NCBI GenBank assembly: GCA_963595735.1
Contig: CAVBJJ010000001.1
Location: forward strand, 62,001-126,000
Direction of reading: 5' to 3'
DNA from: CALWOS01 sp963595735
GTDB lineage: Bacteria > Bacillota > Clostridia > Oscillospirales > Oscillospiraceae
DNA length: 64,000 nt
Positions 1-8,748 of this stretch are shown in pieces (within the stretch, counting starts at the first letter, position 1; each line of letters opens with the position of its first letter). A model generated the notes under the pieces. It made no database searches. It saw only the letters and a program-made list of their open reading frames with translations, and was not told the origin of the DNA. Position numbers and translations under genes: made by a program.

Positions 1-156
1 GAAGGTCTGGGCGTGCAGCTGCTCCGCCAGCGCCAGAGCGGCCTGGCGGCTGCTGTTATAGTGCAGGCAAAGCTGCCAGCCATCCTGCGCCAGCGCCCGG
101 GCAATGGCCGCGCCGATGCCCCGCCCCCCACCGGTGATCAATGCTTTTTTGAACAT
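1..156 (-). CDS. Short-chain dehydrogenase/reductase, N-terminal part only (runs off left edge)
   Basis: Only the first 52 codons are in the window. The product begins MFKKALITGGGRGIGAAIARAL, so residues 7-15 form the TGxxxGIG dinucleotide-binding motif of classical SDR enzymes (here TGGGRGIG), followed by the usual helix and a second strand (WQLCLHYNSS). This arrangement is typical of FabG-like 3-oxoacyl-ACP reductases, but the catalytic Tyr-Lys pair lies outside, so the substrate cannot be assigned. The ATG at 154-156 has a GGAGG ribosome site about ten bases upstream on the minus strand. It is transcribed away from the next gene. Confidence 0.8.
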   Translation of the reverse strand, partial: MFKKALITGGGRGIGAAIARALAQDGWQLCLHYNSSRQAALALAEQLHAQTF

Positions 157-226
157 AGAAACATCCCTCCGTGAAGAAAAAAATAAGGGGAACATGAATT
201 TTCTGTTAAAGTTCGCCCTTTCTTGT

Positions 227-255
227 TTGCAGTCGCATCTCCTGTGTGCTACAAT
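227..255 (+). promoter_or_regulatory. Sigma-A promoter for the zinc-ribbon/PASTA gene
   Basis: A -35 TTGCAG (227-232) and a -10 TACAAT (250-255) are separated by exactly 17 bases. An AT-rich tract of overlapping TATACTATA-like repeats follows at about 272-296, before the start at 319, and could be an operator or an alternative -10. Confidence 0.55.
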
Positions 256-318
256 GTACTATAAACCAGCCCTATAATATACTATATACTATAGTTTTTG
301 ACAAAATGAGGAAAGAAT

Positions 319-1806
319 ATGGCAACAATTATTTGCAAAAAATGTGGTAGCCCCGTTCGGGCAGACGATGGCGTCTGCCCGGTTTGCGGGACGGTCTACT
401 ATGTGATCCCCCAGGAGGGGGCGTCAAATGCACCGCCCCACGCCGCCGGCAGCGGCCTGCCGGAGCAGGATCTGGACATCACCCGGGTCTGGCAGCTGGA
501 ACCGGATCAGGAGGACGCAGAGACAGAATGGGAAACGGACGATGTGAAGATCTATACCCCCTCGTCCAGCCGGAACAACCCGGCCGCCCAATCCGCCGGC
601 AGAACGGCGCAGCGCCCCGCAGAGCCGTACCGGCAGGAGAGCGCCTATGGCGCGAATCCGAACGCCCGGCGTACAGCGGAACAAACGCAACAAACGCGCC
701 GCCCGACAGAATCGACCCGGCGCAGCAATCCGGACGCCGCTTCCCGCCGCACAAGCGAATCGGCGCGGCGCAGCGGAGAATCCGCCGCCCGCCGTCCGGC
801 GGAAGCGAGCCGGCAGCAGCGTACCCAACGGGAGCTGAGTCCCCGGGAACGCAAGCGCCTGGAAAAGGAGCGGAAAAAGCAGCGAAAGCAGCAGCGCCGC
901 CGGAACGGCCGCGCCCACGAGGGCAAGGCACGTTTTGCAGTGCTGGCGGTGGCGCTGCTGGCCGTTCTGGTCGTGATCATCGGTGCGCTGTCCGGCGCTT
1001 TTGACTTCAGCAAGAGTACGGAGCGTGGCGCCATGCCCAATGTGGTGGGAATGCAGTCCGACGATGCGGTCAAGCAGCTGGAGGATCTGGGCGGCATTTC
1101 CGTTAAGATCCAAAAAGAAGAAAGCAGCGAAAAAGAAGGCACTGTCATCCGGCAGGATCCCGCAGAGGGCGTTGCCCTGCGTAAGGGCGATGTGGTCACC
1201 CTGACCGTTTCCGGCGACGCAGCGGAAAAGCCGGAGGTCGTGAGCGGTAATATCACCCTGCCCACAGTGAAGGATCTGGAGTATGACGCCGCTGTGCGGA
1301 AGCTGGAAGCCCTGGGGCTTCATGTAACACGGGGCGGCGATGTCTACAGCGATGATGTCAAGGAAGGCCATGTGGCGACCATGTCCCCGGATTCCGGCAC
1401 CTCCGTGCCGGAGGGCAGCACCGTTGTGCTGAGTGTCTCCAAGGGCAAGAACGAGGTCAAGAGCTTTACCATCAGCGTGACCGCCGGCCAGGGCGGCAGC
1501 GTTTCCCCCAACGGCTCGGTCAAGGTGGAAAGCGGCAGCAGCGCCAGCTTCACCATCACCCCCAACACCGGATACGAAGTCCGGGAGGTCAAGGTGGACG
1601 GCGTGGATGTGGGAGCTGTGACCAGCTACAGCTTCAGCCGGGTAACGGCAAACCACACCTTGTATGTGGTATTCCAGAAAACGGCTTCCCAGCCTACCCA
1701 GCCGGAGCAGCCCACCGAACCGGACACCCCTTCTCAGCCGGATCAGCCCAGTCAGCCCTCTCAGCCGACGATCCCGGACGCGCCGCCCGCCGTGGTCGAG
1801 GATTAA
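319..1806 (+). CDS. Membrane protein: zinc ribbon, cytoplasmic Arg/Pro-rich region, TM helix, two PASTA domains, InlB-like repeat
   Basis: 495 residues. An N-terminal zinc ribbon has two CxxC pairs (CKKCG at about 6-10 and CPVCG at about 20-24). A low-complexity Arg/Ser/Pro/Gln region spans about 30-200 and ends in a very basic stretch. One membrane helix follows at about 206-225. Outside the membrane are two PASTA repeats (about 235-300 and 310-375), each with the GTVIRQDPAEG or GHVATMSPDSG type turn, then a divergent InlB-like repeat (about 383-455), then a Pro/Gln/Thr tail rich in QPSQP units. PASTA domains normally sit on PknB-type kinases or penicillin-binding proteins and sense muropeptide, but no kinase domain is present. 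A cell-envelope sensor or scaffold is an inference. GAGGAAAG precedes the ATG. Confidence 0.8.
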   Translation: MATIICKKCGSPVRADDGVCPVCGTVYYVIPQEGASNAPPHAAGSGLPEQDLDITRVWQLEPDQEDAETEWETDDVKIYTPSSSRNNPAAQSAGRTAQRPAEPYRQESAYGANPNARRTAEQTQQTRRPTESTRRSNPDAASRRTSESARRSGESAARRPAEASRQQRTQRELSPRERKRLEKERKKQRKQQRRRNGRAHEGKARFAVLAVALLAVLVVIIGALSGAFDFSKSTERGAMPNVVGMQSDDAVKQLEDLGGISVKIQKEESSEKEGTVIRQDPAEGVALRKGDVVTLTVSGDAAEKPEVVSGNITLPTVKDLEYDAAVRKLEALGLHVTRGGDVYSDDVKEGHVATMSPDSGTSVPEGSTVVLSVSKGKNEVKSFTISVTAGQGGSVSPNGSVKVESGSSASFTITPNTGYEVREVKVDGVDVGAVTSYSFSRVTANHTLYVVFQKTASQPTQPEQPTEPDTPSQPDQPSQPSQPTIPDAPPAVVED

Positions 1807-1870
1807 AGCTGGAAACAGGATATGCTATCCCGGGCGCTGTGTCAATAGCCAGCGGACAAAAAAACAAAAT

Positions 1871-1906
1871 GATCGTGCCGGAAGCTTTCTCCGGCACGAT
1901 TTTTTC
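1871..1906 (+). terminator. Rho-independent terminator of the PASTA gene
   Basis: A perfect 10-bp stem, ATCGTGCCGG (1872-1881) with CCGGCACGAT (1891-1900), is followed by TTTTT. Confidence 0.85.
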
Positions 1907-1980
1907 GTAGCACGATCGCGGAAGCTTGAGGGGGGCAAGCCCCGTCTCGATCAGATAAACCGCCGCGGAAAGCCCTGCTT

Positions 1981-2155
1981 GGCTCTCCCTCTGGGAGAGC
2001 TGTCGCCACAGGCGACTGAGAGGGTCTTACGGATAATCAAGTCCCCCGGGTTCTATGGTCTGGTCATGTTTGCCCTCTCCGTCTTCGCTGCGCTCAGCCA
2101 CCTCTCCCAGAGGGAGAGGCGAGGCTGGCGAAAACAGGTGGGCAGTATCGTTTCC
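1981..2155 (+). repeat. MITE-like dispersed repeat, copy A
   Basis: The core is 1981-2120, about 140 bp. It begins with GGCTCTCCCTCTGGGAGAG and ends with the inverted counterpart CTCTCCCAGAGGGAGAGGC; each end is itself a hairpin. An internal hairpin, GTCGCC-ACA-GGCGAC, is also present. The right flank to about 2155 (CAGTATCGTTTCC) is shared with copies B and D. Other copies: B 25182-25322, C 47062-47202 (inverted), D 15489-15510 (deleted form). There is no reading frame that looks like a transposase. The 1807-2330 intergenic stretch holds only this repeat and hairpins. Confidence 0.8.
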
Positions 2156-2200
2156 CACAGTATTTTGGCTCGGCCAAAATATGCGGCGGACAAGCGGAAG

Positions 2201-2230
2201 CCCTGGTTTGCCAAAAACGGCAAACCAGGG
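2201..2230. other. Perfect 12-bp inverted repeat
   Basis: CCCTGGTTTGCC (2201-2212) pairs with GGCAAACCAGGG (2219-2230) around a 6-base loop. There is no strong T tract on either side, so it is either a weak bidirectional terminator or part of the neighbouring repeat landscape. Confidence 0.5.
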
Positions 2231-2277
2231 CTTTCACAATGAAAAAGAGGAAAAACAGAATTATATTTTGGGGTTCG

Positions 2278-2298
2278 GCGCCTCCGGGATGGAGGCGC
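2278..2298 (-). terminator. Probable terminator hairpin of the LRR/DUF4430/SLH gene
   Basis: GCGCCTCC (2278-2285) pairs with GGAGGCGC (2291-2298) about 30 bases past the stop codon at 2331. The minus-strand tail is A/T-rich but lacks an immediate T run, so its efficiency is uncertain. Confidence 0.4.
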
Positions 2299-2330
2299 TT
2301 TCCCTCGCCCGGATCGGGCGCGTTTCGGTT

Positions 2331-5300
2331 TTACTTTGCCACATTCTGGGCGAAACGCATGAGCAGTGTTGCCGCCTCGGCGCGGGTCGCGGTGCCGCCG
2401 GGAACAATGGTCGTTGCGGTGCGGCCGCTGATGAGTCCTGCGCCGACTGCCCACTTCATGGCCGTCTCGGCCCAGTCGGAGACGCTTGCCGCGTCGGTGA
2501 ACTTGTCCAAACCGGCGGTGCTGTCTGCCTGGTACTTCATGTACTGGGCATAGCGATAGAGCATGGTGGCGAACTGCTCGCGGGTGATCTCCGTTTCAGG
2601 CTCGAAGCGGTTCTCGCCCACACCGTTGACGATGCTGCCTGCGGAGGCCCACTGGACAGCATCCGCATACCAGGAGTTGGCCGCCACATCGGTGTAGTTC
2701 TCGCCGCCGGTGGTCTTGGGCTCGCCGGTCATACGGTAGAGCACCGTGACCAGCATACCGCGGGTCAGGGTCTCATCCGGGGCGAACTTGTCGTCGCCCA
2801 CGCCGTTCATCAGCTTGCCGTCATAGGCGTACTTGATGGCGTCCAGCGCCCAGTGACCCTTGACATCCACAAAGGGAACGCCAAGCGCCAGCTTTGCATA
2901 ATCGCTTTCGGCCTTGGTGAGCTTGTCATAGTTCTTGACCAGCTTCTTCTGGGCGTCGGTCAGCTTGTCGTAGGCCGCGCGGGCGGACTCGATCTTCGCC
3001 TTGCTGTCCACGGTGACGGTGCCGATGGCGTTGATGATCTGATCCACCGCAGCCGCAGCTTTCTCGTCGGAGGTGGTGCTGCTGCCACCGCTGCCGCCGT
3101 TGTTCCAGGGCTCGGAGCCTTCCTCGATGGTGTAATCATCCGTCCAGTGGAAGACGATCTTGTCCCCGTTTTCCAGGAACTGCTCGTCCACACGCAGCAG
3201 GGGATGATGTCCATTCAGGGTATACATCCAGCCGGAGTTGCTGTTGTTGTCCAGCTGCTCCAGGGTCACATCCTCAAATGTCACCGCATTGACCCACTTG
3301 CCGGTGGGGTTGTCGAAGGAGAGGGCATCGTTGCTTGCCTCGACCGCCTCCAGCAGATCGGCCACCGTGGCGTTGGCGTCCACCGTGTACTCGGTCTTGC
3401 TGATCCAGGTGGTCAGGTTGTTGTTTTTCAGGGTGTGGACAGTCTCTTCCTCATGCAGGGTATCGCCCAGCAGGGTGAAGCTGACGGTGATGGTGTTGGA
3501 GCCGGAGCCGCCGCTGGACTTTTTCAGCACCTTGACATCAAAGGTCACGGTGGCGTTGCCATAGGCGGCGGTCAGGGTCAGCACCTTTCGGGTGGAGGAG
3601 CTGAAGCCGGTGATCTCCACCTCATCCGCGGTGGGATGCGTCACGCTGCCATCGCTCCAGCTCACGGTGAACACCGCACCGGTCATATCCAGCTTTTCGC
3701 CGATGTAATACTCGGTCTTGTAATCGCCGGAAATGGTGAACTCGGTGATCACGGGCTTGTTGCTCAGCTGCGGACCATTCTCGCCCTGCACCCAGTTTTT
3801 CATGCTGTACTTGTTGTCGTTGAGTTTCTGGACAATGCTGCCGTCCTTCAGCTCCGTCTCGGTCATGGCCTTGACCAGCTTGTCGGCATCCTTGCCCAGG
3901 GGATCGTCGGTACGGTTGACATCCCGGTTGGTCACGCTGGTGTAGCCCTCGTCAGAGGTGCCGATATCCTCGCGGTCGACCCAGGCCTTGATGTCCTCTG
4001 CGGAATCCCGGGAGGTGCAGTAGTAGAACACATCGTCCGCCTCGTCAAAGCCAAAGCTTCTGGCGCTGGTATCAATGTGCTCCACGGCGCCGAAGCCCTT
4101 GGCCGCAGGGTCATTGGTCACATAGTAGTAGTTGTTCTCGATGATGTTGTACATATTCAGGGAGCGCATGAAACCGAAGATGCCGCCCTTGGTGTTGCCG
4201 ATGTTGTCGGCAGGCACGGAGAGACCGCTGTTTCTGTTGTACTCGCCCACGGTGTTGCCGTTAAGGTTCAGGCTGCCGATGAACACATTGTTGCGGATCC
4301 GTCCCGGACCGTTGGACCAGGCCTGATCCACGCCTCCCTCTCCGCCGAAGATGCCGCCCACAGCCTGAGCACCGGTGATGTCGGCGTTGACATAGCAGTT
4401 TTCAATGCTGGAGCACAGAGCGTTGGGGGCGGTGTAAGCATCGTAGCCGCGACCCATGATACCGCCGACATACTCGCCGCTGGCGACGATCTTGCCGGTG
4501 AACTGGGAGCTACTGCAAGTCACAATGCCGTTCCAGGTGCTCTGCTTGCCCACCATGCCGCCGACATTGTCCTTACCGTAAACCGTGGCTGCGCTCTTGC
4601 AGTTGGTGATGGTCACGCCCACGGCACTGCCGATGATGGAACCCATGCCGCTCTTTTCGGTGGACTTGCTGTTTGCGCTGTCCCAACCGCAGTTCACGCC
4701 CTCGTGAACGGTGCAGTTGATGAACTTGGCGCCGTTGCTGCCGCCGCCGGCCAGCGCCGCCGCAGTGGTGTTGGTGCCGGGCAGAACCTCGCAGCTCTGC
4801 ACGGTGCCGGCGCGAACGCTGGAGGCCAGCGCGCTGCCGTCGATGTTTTCGCCCTTGACCTTTACATTCTTGACAAGGGCGCCCTCCTCCAGAATACCGA
4901 ACATGGAGGTACCGCCGTCCTCAATGGTAACGGTGTGGCCGTCGCCATCGAAAACGCCATAGAAGGCATTGCTCTTACCCGTCTGCAGGCAGCCCTTGGG
5001 CAGCGTCAGATCAGAGGTCAGCTTGAAGCACAGGCCGCCAAAGCCGGCGCCGTTGTTGACCGTCTTGGCCAGGTTCTGATAGTCCTCATAGCTGTTGATG
5101 AGGAAGGGCTCCTCTGCGCTGCCCTTGCCCTGGAACTCCATGCCCGCACCCAGCTGCAGGGCGGTGATGGGCTTGGTGGTCAGCAGGGTGGTGTTGCCCG
5201 CGGCGTCGGTCTTAAAGGCCAGGCAGACATAGTACCAGTTGTTGGTGGTCTTCTTGGCCGCCTGCTCGCTGAGGGTCACGGTGGTGGTCATGGTCTCGCT

Positions 5301-8195
5301 GTCGAAGGTGTAATCCGTCAGCGGCTTGAGGTACTTGAAGCCGTCCGGGGTCTTGGTGCTGTAATACCAGTCCGCCCAGATCTTGTCGCCCTCCTGGGCG
5401 TTGGGGTCGTTCAGCTTCAGGCTGATGGTCTTGGTGGCCAGGTCAGCGGTCTTTTCCATGATGTTTTCCGGATAGGACTCCACTTCCAGGCCGCCCTTTT
5501 TGGTGGTGGGCTCCACATAGTTGCAGATCACGGAGATATTGGGCTTGGTGCTGATGGTGTACTTCCAAACGCTCCAGGTCTTCACCGTTTCATAGCTGCC
5601 GCCATAGTACACCACGCAGGTGATATTGGCGTTGAGGGCGCCGCTGCCGACGCTCTTTACAGAAGCGGGGATCTTCAGGCTCTCCAGACCCGTGCAGTAG
5701 GCGAAAACACTGTAGGGGATCTCGGCGACATTCGCCTTGATATCCACGCGCTTCAGGGCGGGCCAGGGCGCGCTGGAATCCGCAAATTCCTGAATTTTGG
5801 TAACATTGGCGGGAATGATCAGCTCCTCAACAGCGGTACCGCCTGCTGCATCTCTGCCAAAGGTGGTCAGGCTCTCGGGCAGCACCAGCTTGGTCAGGTT
5901 TTCGCACTTCCGAAATGCGGCATATTCGATCGTCTCCAGCCCCTTGGGCAGGCTGATGGCGGTCAGACCGCAGCTCTGGAACGCGCCGCTGCCGATGGTC
6001 TTGACAGCGGAGGGCAGGGTGAATTTCTTCAGCGCCGTACAGCCGTCAAAGGCATATGCGGGAATTTCGGTAATCGTATCGGGCAAGGTGATATCGGTCA
6101 GGGCCGTGCAGTTCTGGAAGGCATACTGCCCCAGGGTCTCCAGCTTGCTGCCCTTGGCAAAGGTGACCTTGGTCAGCTTGTCATGGTTGGCAAAGGTGCG
6201 GTCGCCGATGGTGGTAACGGTGGCCGGAACCTCGAAGGTCTCCAGATCGTCGGGCACACCGAACAGGCCGGTCTTGTCCGAGTTGTAGATGTAGCCGTCG
6301 TTCAGGTTGAAATTGTCCTTACCGGGCCCCTCAAAGGTGATCTTGGAAACATCGTCAAAGGGGGTCACGCCAAAGTCGTTCAGGCTGGCGGGGACATAGA
6401 CGGTCTTTAGTGCCGTGCAACCGGCAAAGGTAGACTCGCCGAAAGAGGTAACGCCCTCCTGATAGGTAACTTTTTCCAAAGAGGTGCAGTCCTGAAACAT
6501 CTGCTTGCCCGTGGCGCAGGCAATGGTGACCTCTTTCAGCCCGGTGCAGCCCTTAAACTGGCCGCTGCCGGAGCAGTCCACCGTGGCGGGCAGGGTCACA
6601 CTCTCCAGACCCGTGCAGCCGGCAAAGACGCTGCTGGACAGCTTCACTGCGCAGCCCTCGGCAAAGGTGATGGTCTTCAGCGCCGTGCAGTTCTCGAACT
6701 CGGAGCTGGTCAGCTTGGTCAGGCTGGCAGGCAGCTGGACCTCTTCCAGAGCCGTGTAGCCCTTGAACTCCAGGTTGACCTCGGTGATGCCCTCGCCAAA
6801 GACAATCTTCTTGATCTTATCCTTGTAGCGGGCTGCCCAGGGATCGCCCTGCCAATTGCTCCATGTGGTCTTTCCGGTACCGGTAAAGCGCAGGGTGCCG
6901 GTCTTGCTGTCCATCAGCCAGTGGACGCTGTTGCCCGTGCCGGAGCCGCTGACATCGCCCTCCGGAACGGCAACCTTGACCGTGCAGTAAGGCGCCATGA
7001 TGGGGCGGTCAAACTCCACCTGGGTGCTGGTGCTCCAATCCGTCACGGTACCCTTGGAGGTACCCTTGGCGGAAATCAGATAGTCCCCCGCCGCCAGCGC
7101 CAGGGTCACTTCGCCCTTGTCGTTGGTGGTCTTGCCCGCAAAAGCAGTGAACTTGCCGTCCTTCCACTGTCCCACTTCCGCGCCGGAGATGGCCTTGCCA
7201 TCGGCATCGGTGAGGGTCAGGGTGAATTCCTCGTTCGGCTCACGGTCCAAGGATACTTCGTCGAACTTGGTGTAAACATCGGAGAAGTACTTGTCATCCG
7301 CGTTAACGGAGGCATAAATGGAATCCTTTGCCTTGATCTGGGTCTTGTCCACGGTCTCGGAACCGGCCGTGCCGTTGACATAGAACAGCGTGTTGCTGGT
7401 ATTCACGCCCCACAGCTTGGTGACCCAACCCTGCTCCGTGATGGCAAAGTCGTCCTTCGACTTGTACTGCTCGTGGGCAGCCGCCAGCACTTCGTCCAGG
7501 GTCACCTTGAAGTCCATGTTCGTGTCCTTAACGCTCTTGACTTCCAGATTCATCGCCGGCGCATTGTCCTTCGTTGCCGCCAGCTCGCCCTTGTTGTTCA
7601 CCGTGAGGAAAACATGGATCGGGTCCATGCCGACAACATAGCGGAAGGTTTTACTTTTTCCCGTGTACTCCACACCGTCGATGGTGCAGGTGGCTTTCAC
7701 GGAGATCTTGACTTCCTTACCGGCATTGCTTTCCCAGAAGCGGATATAGGGGTTTTTCCAGGTCGCGGTGCGGTCGGTCGAAGACATGCCGGTACCCTGG
7801 GTGATGCCGGTGCCATTGTACCAGGTGAACTTCACCTTGGCATAGTCCGGCAGATCCTCCAGAACGCCGTCCTTGTTGTACCACTTGTTCACGCCCACTT
7901 CCAGCAAACGGGTGTCATCATCCGTATACCAGACATGAAGCTCGGAATCGTCGAAGTCCGTGGTGAAGACCAGGGTCCCCTTCGGATTCTCCGTGGTATC
8001 CCCTGTATCCTCTGTGGATACGGTGTCCTGTTCGGACGCTTTTGCTTCTGCGGCCTCGCCCTTGGGCTCCGCAGTCGCAACGGCCTCGGTCTGCTCCGCA
8101 GCGGCGGTCGGCGTCTCGACCGCCATTGCGCTGACGGGCAGGGTGCCCAGCAGCATCATGGCTGCCAGCAGCAGGCTAATTGCTTTTTTCTTCAT
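2331..8195 (-). CDS. Giant SLH surface protein with BspA-type leucine-rich repeats and a DUF4430 (transcobalamin-like) domain, under a cobalamin riboswitch
   Basis: 1954 residues. A signal peptide (1-25, MKKKAISLLLAAMMLLGTLP) leads into a beta-rich N-terminal part. BspA-type LRRs follow at about 465-865 with the repeating C-T-A/G-L pattern, then GLUG-like beta-helix repeats at about 1030-1365 (VGGIFGGEGG, VGGMVGKQS), a bacterial Ig-like domain at about 1490-1560, DUF4430 at about 1568-1690 (key stretch SGWMYTLNGHHPLLR, then ENGDKIVFHW), a helical linker, and three SLH repeats at about 1770-1954 that should bind secondary cell-wall polymer. DUF4430 is related to the C-terminal B12-binding domain of transcobalamin and intrinsic factor. 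The leader carries a cobalamin riboswitch and a terminator, so expression should fall when B12 is plentiful. The inferred role is surface capture of corrinoid or of a corrinoid carrier. GGAGG lies upstream of the ATG at 8195. Confidence 0.88.
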   Translation of the reverse strand: MKKKAISLLLAAMMLLGTLPVSAMAVETPTAAAEQTEAVATAEPKGEAAEAKASEQDTVSTEDTGDTTENPKGTLVFTTDFDDSELHVWYTDDDTRLLEVGVNKWYNKDGVLEDLPDYAKVKFTWYNGTGITQGTGMSSTDRTATWKNPYIRFWESNAGKEVKISVKATCTIDGVEYTGKSKTFRYVVGMDPIHVFLTVNNKGELAATKDNAPAMNLEVKSVKDTNMDFKVTLDEVLAAAHEQYKSKDDFAITEQGWVTKLWGVNTSNTLFYVNGTAGSETVDKTQIKAKDSIYASVNADDKYFSDVYTKFDEVSLDREPNEEFTLTLTDADGKAISGAEVGQWKDGKFTAFAGKTTNDKGEVTLALAAGDYLISAKGTSKGTVTDWSTSTQVEFDRPIMAPYCTVKVAVPEGDVSGSGTGNSVHWLMDSKTGTLRFTGTGKTTWSNWQGDPWAARYKDKIKKIVFGEGITEVNLEFKGYTALEEVQLPASLTKLTSSEFENCTALKTITFAEGCAVKLSSSVFAGCTGLESVTLPATVDCSGSGQFKGCTGLKEVTIACATGKQMFQDCTSLEKVTYQEGVTSFGESTFAGCTALKTVYVPASLNDFGVTPFDDVSKITFEGPGKDNFNLNDGYIYNSDKTGLFGVPDDLETFEVPATVTTIGDRTFANHDKLTKVTFAKGSKLETLGQYAFQNCTALTDITLPDTITEIPAYAFDGCTALKKFTLPSAVKTIGSGAFQSCGLTAISLPKGLETIEYAAFRKCENLTKLVLPESLTTFGRDAAGGTAVEELIIPANVTKIQEFADSSAPWPALKRVDIKANVAEIPYSVFAYCTGLESLKIPASVKSVGSGALNANITCVVYYGGSYETVKTWSVWKYTISTKPNISVICNYVEPTTKKGGLEVESYPENIMEKTADLATKTISLKLNDPNAQEGDKIWADWYYSTKTPDGFKYLKPLTDYTFDSETMTTTVTLSEQAAKKTTNNWYYVCLAFKTDAAGNTTLLTTKPITALQLGAGMEFQGKGSAEEPFLINSYEDYQNLAKTVNNGAGFGGLCFKLTSDLTLPKGCLQTGKSNAFYGVFDGDGHTVTIEDGGTSMFGILEEGALVKNVKVKGENIDGSALASSVRAGTVQSCEVLPGTNTTAAALAGGGSNGAKFINCTVHEGVNCGWDSANSKSTEKSGMGSIIGSAVGVTITNCKSAATVYGKDNVGGMVGKQSTWNGIVTCSSSQFTGKIVASGEYVGGIMGRGYDAYTAPNALCSSIENCYVNADITGAQAVGGIFGGEGGVDQAWSNGPGRIRNNVFIGSLNLNGNTVGEYNRNSGLSVPADNIGNTKGGIFGFMRSLNMYNIIENNYYYVTNDPAAKGFGAVEHIDTSARSFGFDEADDVFYYCTSRDSAEDIKAWVDREDIGTSDEGYTSVTNRDVNRTDDPLGKDADKLVKAMTETELKDGSIVQKLNDNKYSMKNWVQGENGPQLSNKPVITEFTISGDYKTEYYIGEKLDMTGAVFTVSWSDGSVTHPTADEVEITGFSSSTRKVLTLTAAYGNATVTFDVKVLKKSSGGSGSNTITVSFTLLGDTLHEEETVHTLKNNNLTTWISKTEYTVDANATVADLLEAVEASNDALSFDNPTGKWVNAVTFEDVTLEQLDNNSNSGWMYTLNGHHPLLRVDEQFLENGDKIVFHWTDDYTIEEGSEPWNNGGSGGSSTTSDEKAAAAVDQIINAIGTVTVDSKAKIESARAAYDKLTDAQKKLVKNYDKLTKAESDYAKLALGVPFVDVKGHWALDAIKYAYDGKLMNGVGDDKFAPDETLTRGMLVTVLYRMTGEPKTTGGENYTDVAANSWYADAVQWASAGSIVNGVGENRFEPETEITREQFATMLYRYAQYMKYQADSTAGLDKFTDAASVSDWAETAMKWAVGAGLISGRTATTIVPGGTATRAEAATLLMRFAQNVAK

Positions 8196-8314
8196 GCGTT
8201 TCCTCCTGTTTATAATTTTTTATCTATGTAAATGCCAAACGGCGGTTGTTTGCAACGGGTTTTTATGGTTTACAAAGCAAACCATAAAAGGCGTACGCCT
8301 TTTTCTGTCTCGAA

Positions 8315-8364
8315 GATATAAAAATACCGGGTGAAACGCCCCTACGGTTCTGTTTCACCCGGTA
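8315..8364 (-). terminator. Intrinsic terminator in the riboswitch leader (expression platform)
   Basis: TACCGGGTGAAAC (8325-8337) pairs perfectly over 13 bp with GTTTCACCCGGTA (8352-8364). On the minus strand it is followed by TTTTTATAT. It lies between the cobalamin aptamer and the start at 8195, where a riboswitch-controlled terminator is expected. A smaller hairpin (GGATAAGC/GCTTATCC, about 8393-8415) lies between the aptamer and the terminator and may take part in switching. Confidence 0.8.
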
Positions 8365-8439
8365 AAAAATACAAATATATACGACAAAGGAGGGATAAGC
8401 GCATGGTGCTTATCCAAACCTACCCCTTTGTCCCGCTCA

Positions 8440-8635
8440 CAATCGTTATTCTGGCTTACGCATTGGGAGCCAAGGATGGCTCTGCGTATGTTCTTCCGCC
8501 TTCCCAGGATTTTTCCCAGTGACCGGCTCACGCCACGAAAAACATACTCCTGCGCTTACAGCACCGGGTGTCAGCTCCGGACTCTAACCGGATTCCCTTA
8601 TCCCTGCGCCTGCCGAAAACGGCAGTCTTGACGCG
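8440..8635 (-). promoter_or_regulatory. Cobalamin (B12) riboswitch 1
   Basis: Read on the minus strand, the region contains the ordered conserved boxes of the cobalamin riboswitch: GGGAATCCGG..AGTCCGGAGCTGAC, then GCTGTAAGCGCAGG, then GAGCCGGTCACTGG, then GGGAAGGCGG, and a 3' strand AATGCGTAAGCCAG. It sits 245 bases upstream of the LRR/DUF4430/SLH start, with a terminator in between. Short spurious frames inside it are not genes. The bounds are approximate. Confidence 0.88.
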
Positions 8636-8669
8636 GAGAAATTGCAAGCATTCAATTTTAGTTAATCTT

Positions 8670-8698
8670 ATGGTAGCACAGCCATTTTGCTTTTGCAA
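8670..8698 (-). promoter_or_regulatory. Sigma-A promoter of riboswitch 1 transcript
   Basis: On the minus strand a -35 TTGCAA (8693-8698) and a -10 TACCAT (8670-8675) have a 17-base spacer and lie directly upstream of the aptamer, within the gap after the S-component gene. A weak ACACAG/CTGTGT hairpin followed by GTTTT (8714-8738) may terminate the upstream operon. Confidence 0.55.
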
Positions 8699-8748
8699 GG
8701 CTTTCCTTTTGGCAAAACACACAGTTTTTCGCTGTGTTTATACGGCAT

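Noticed and set aside
1981..2155. Dispersed repeats considered as CRISPR
   Set aside because: There are only single scattered copies of about 140 bp, no regularly spaced array and no cas genes.
2055..6410. A 1451-codon plus-strand frame opposite the giant LRR/DUF4430/SLH gene
   Set aside because: It is a shadow of the minus-strand gene: composition is biased, no domain is recognisable, and the minus frame has a signal peptide and SLH repeats.
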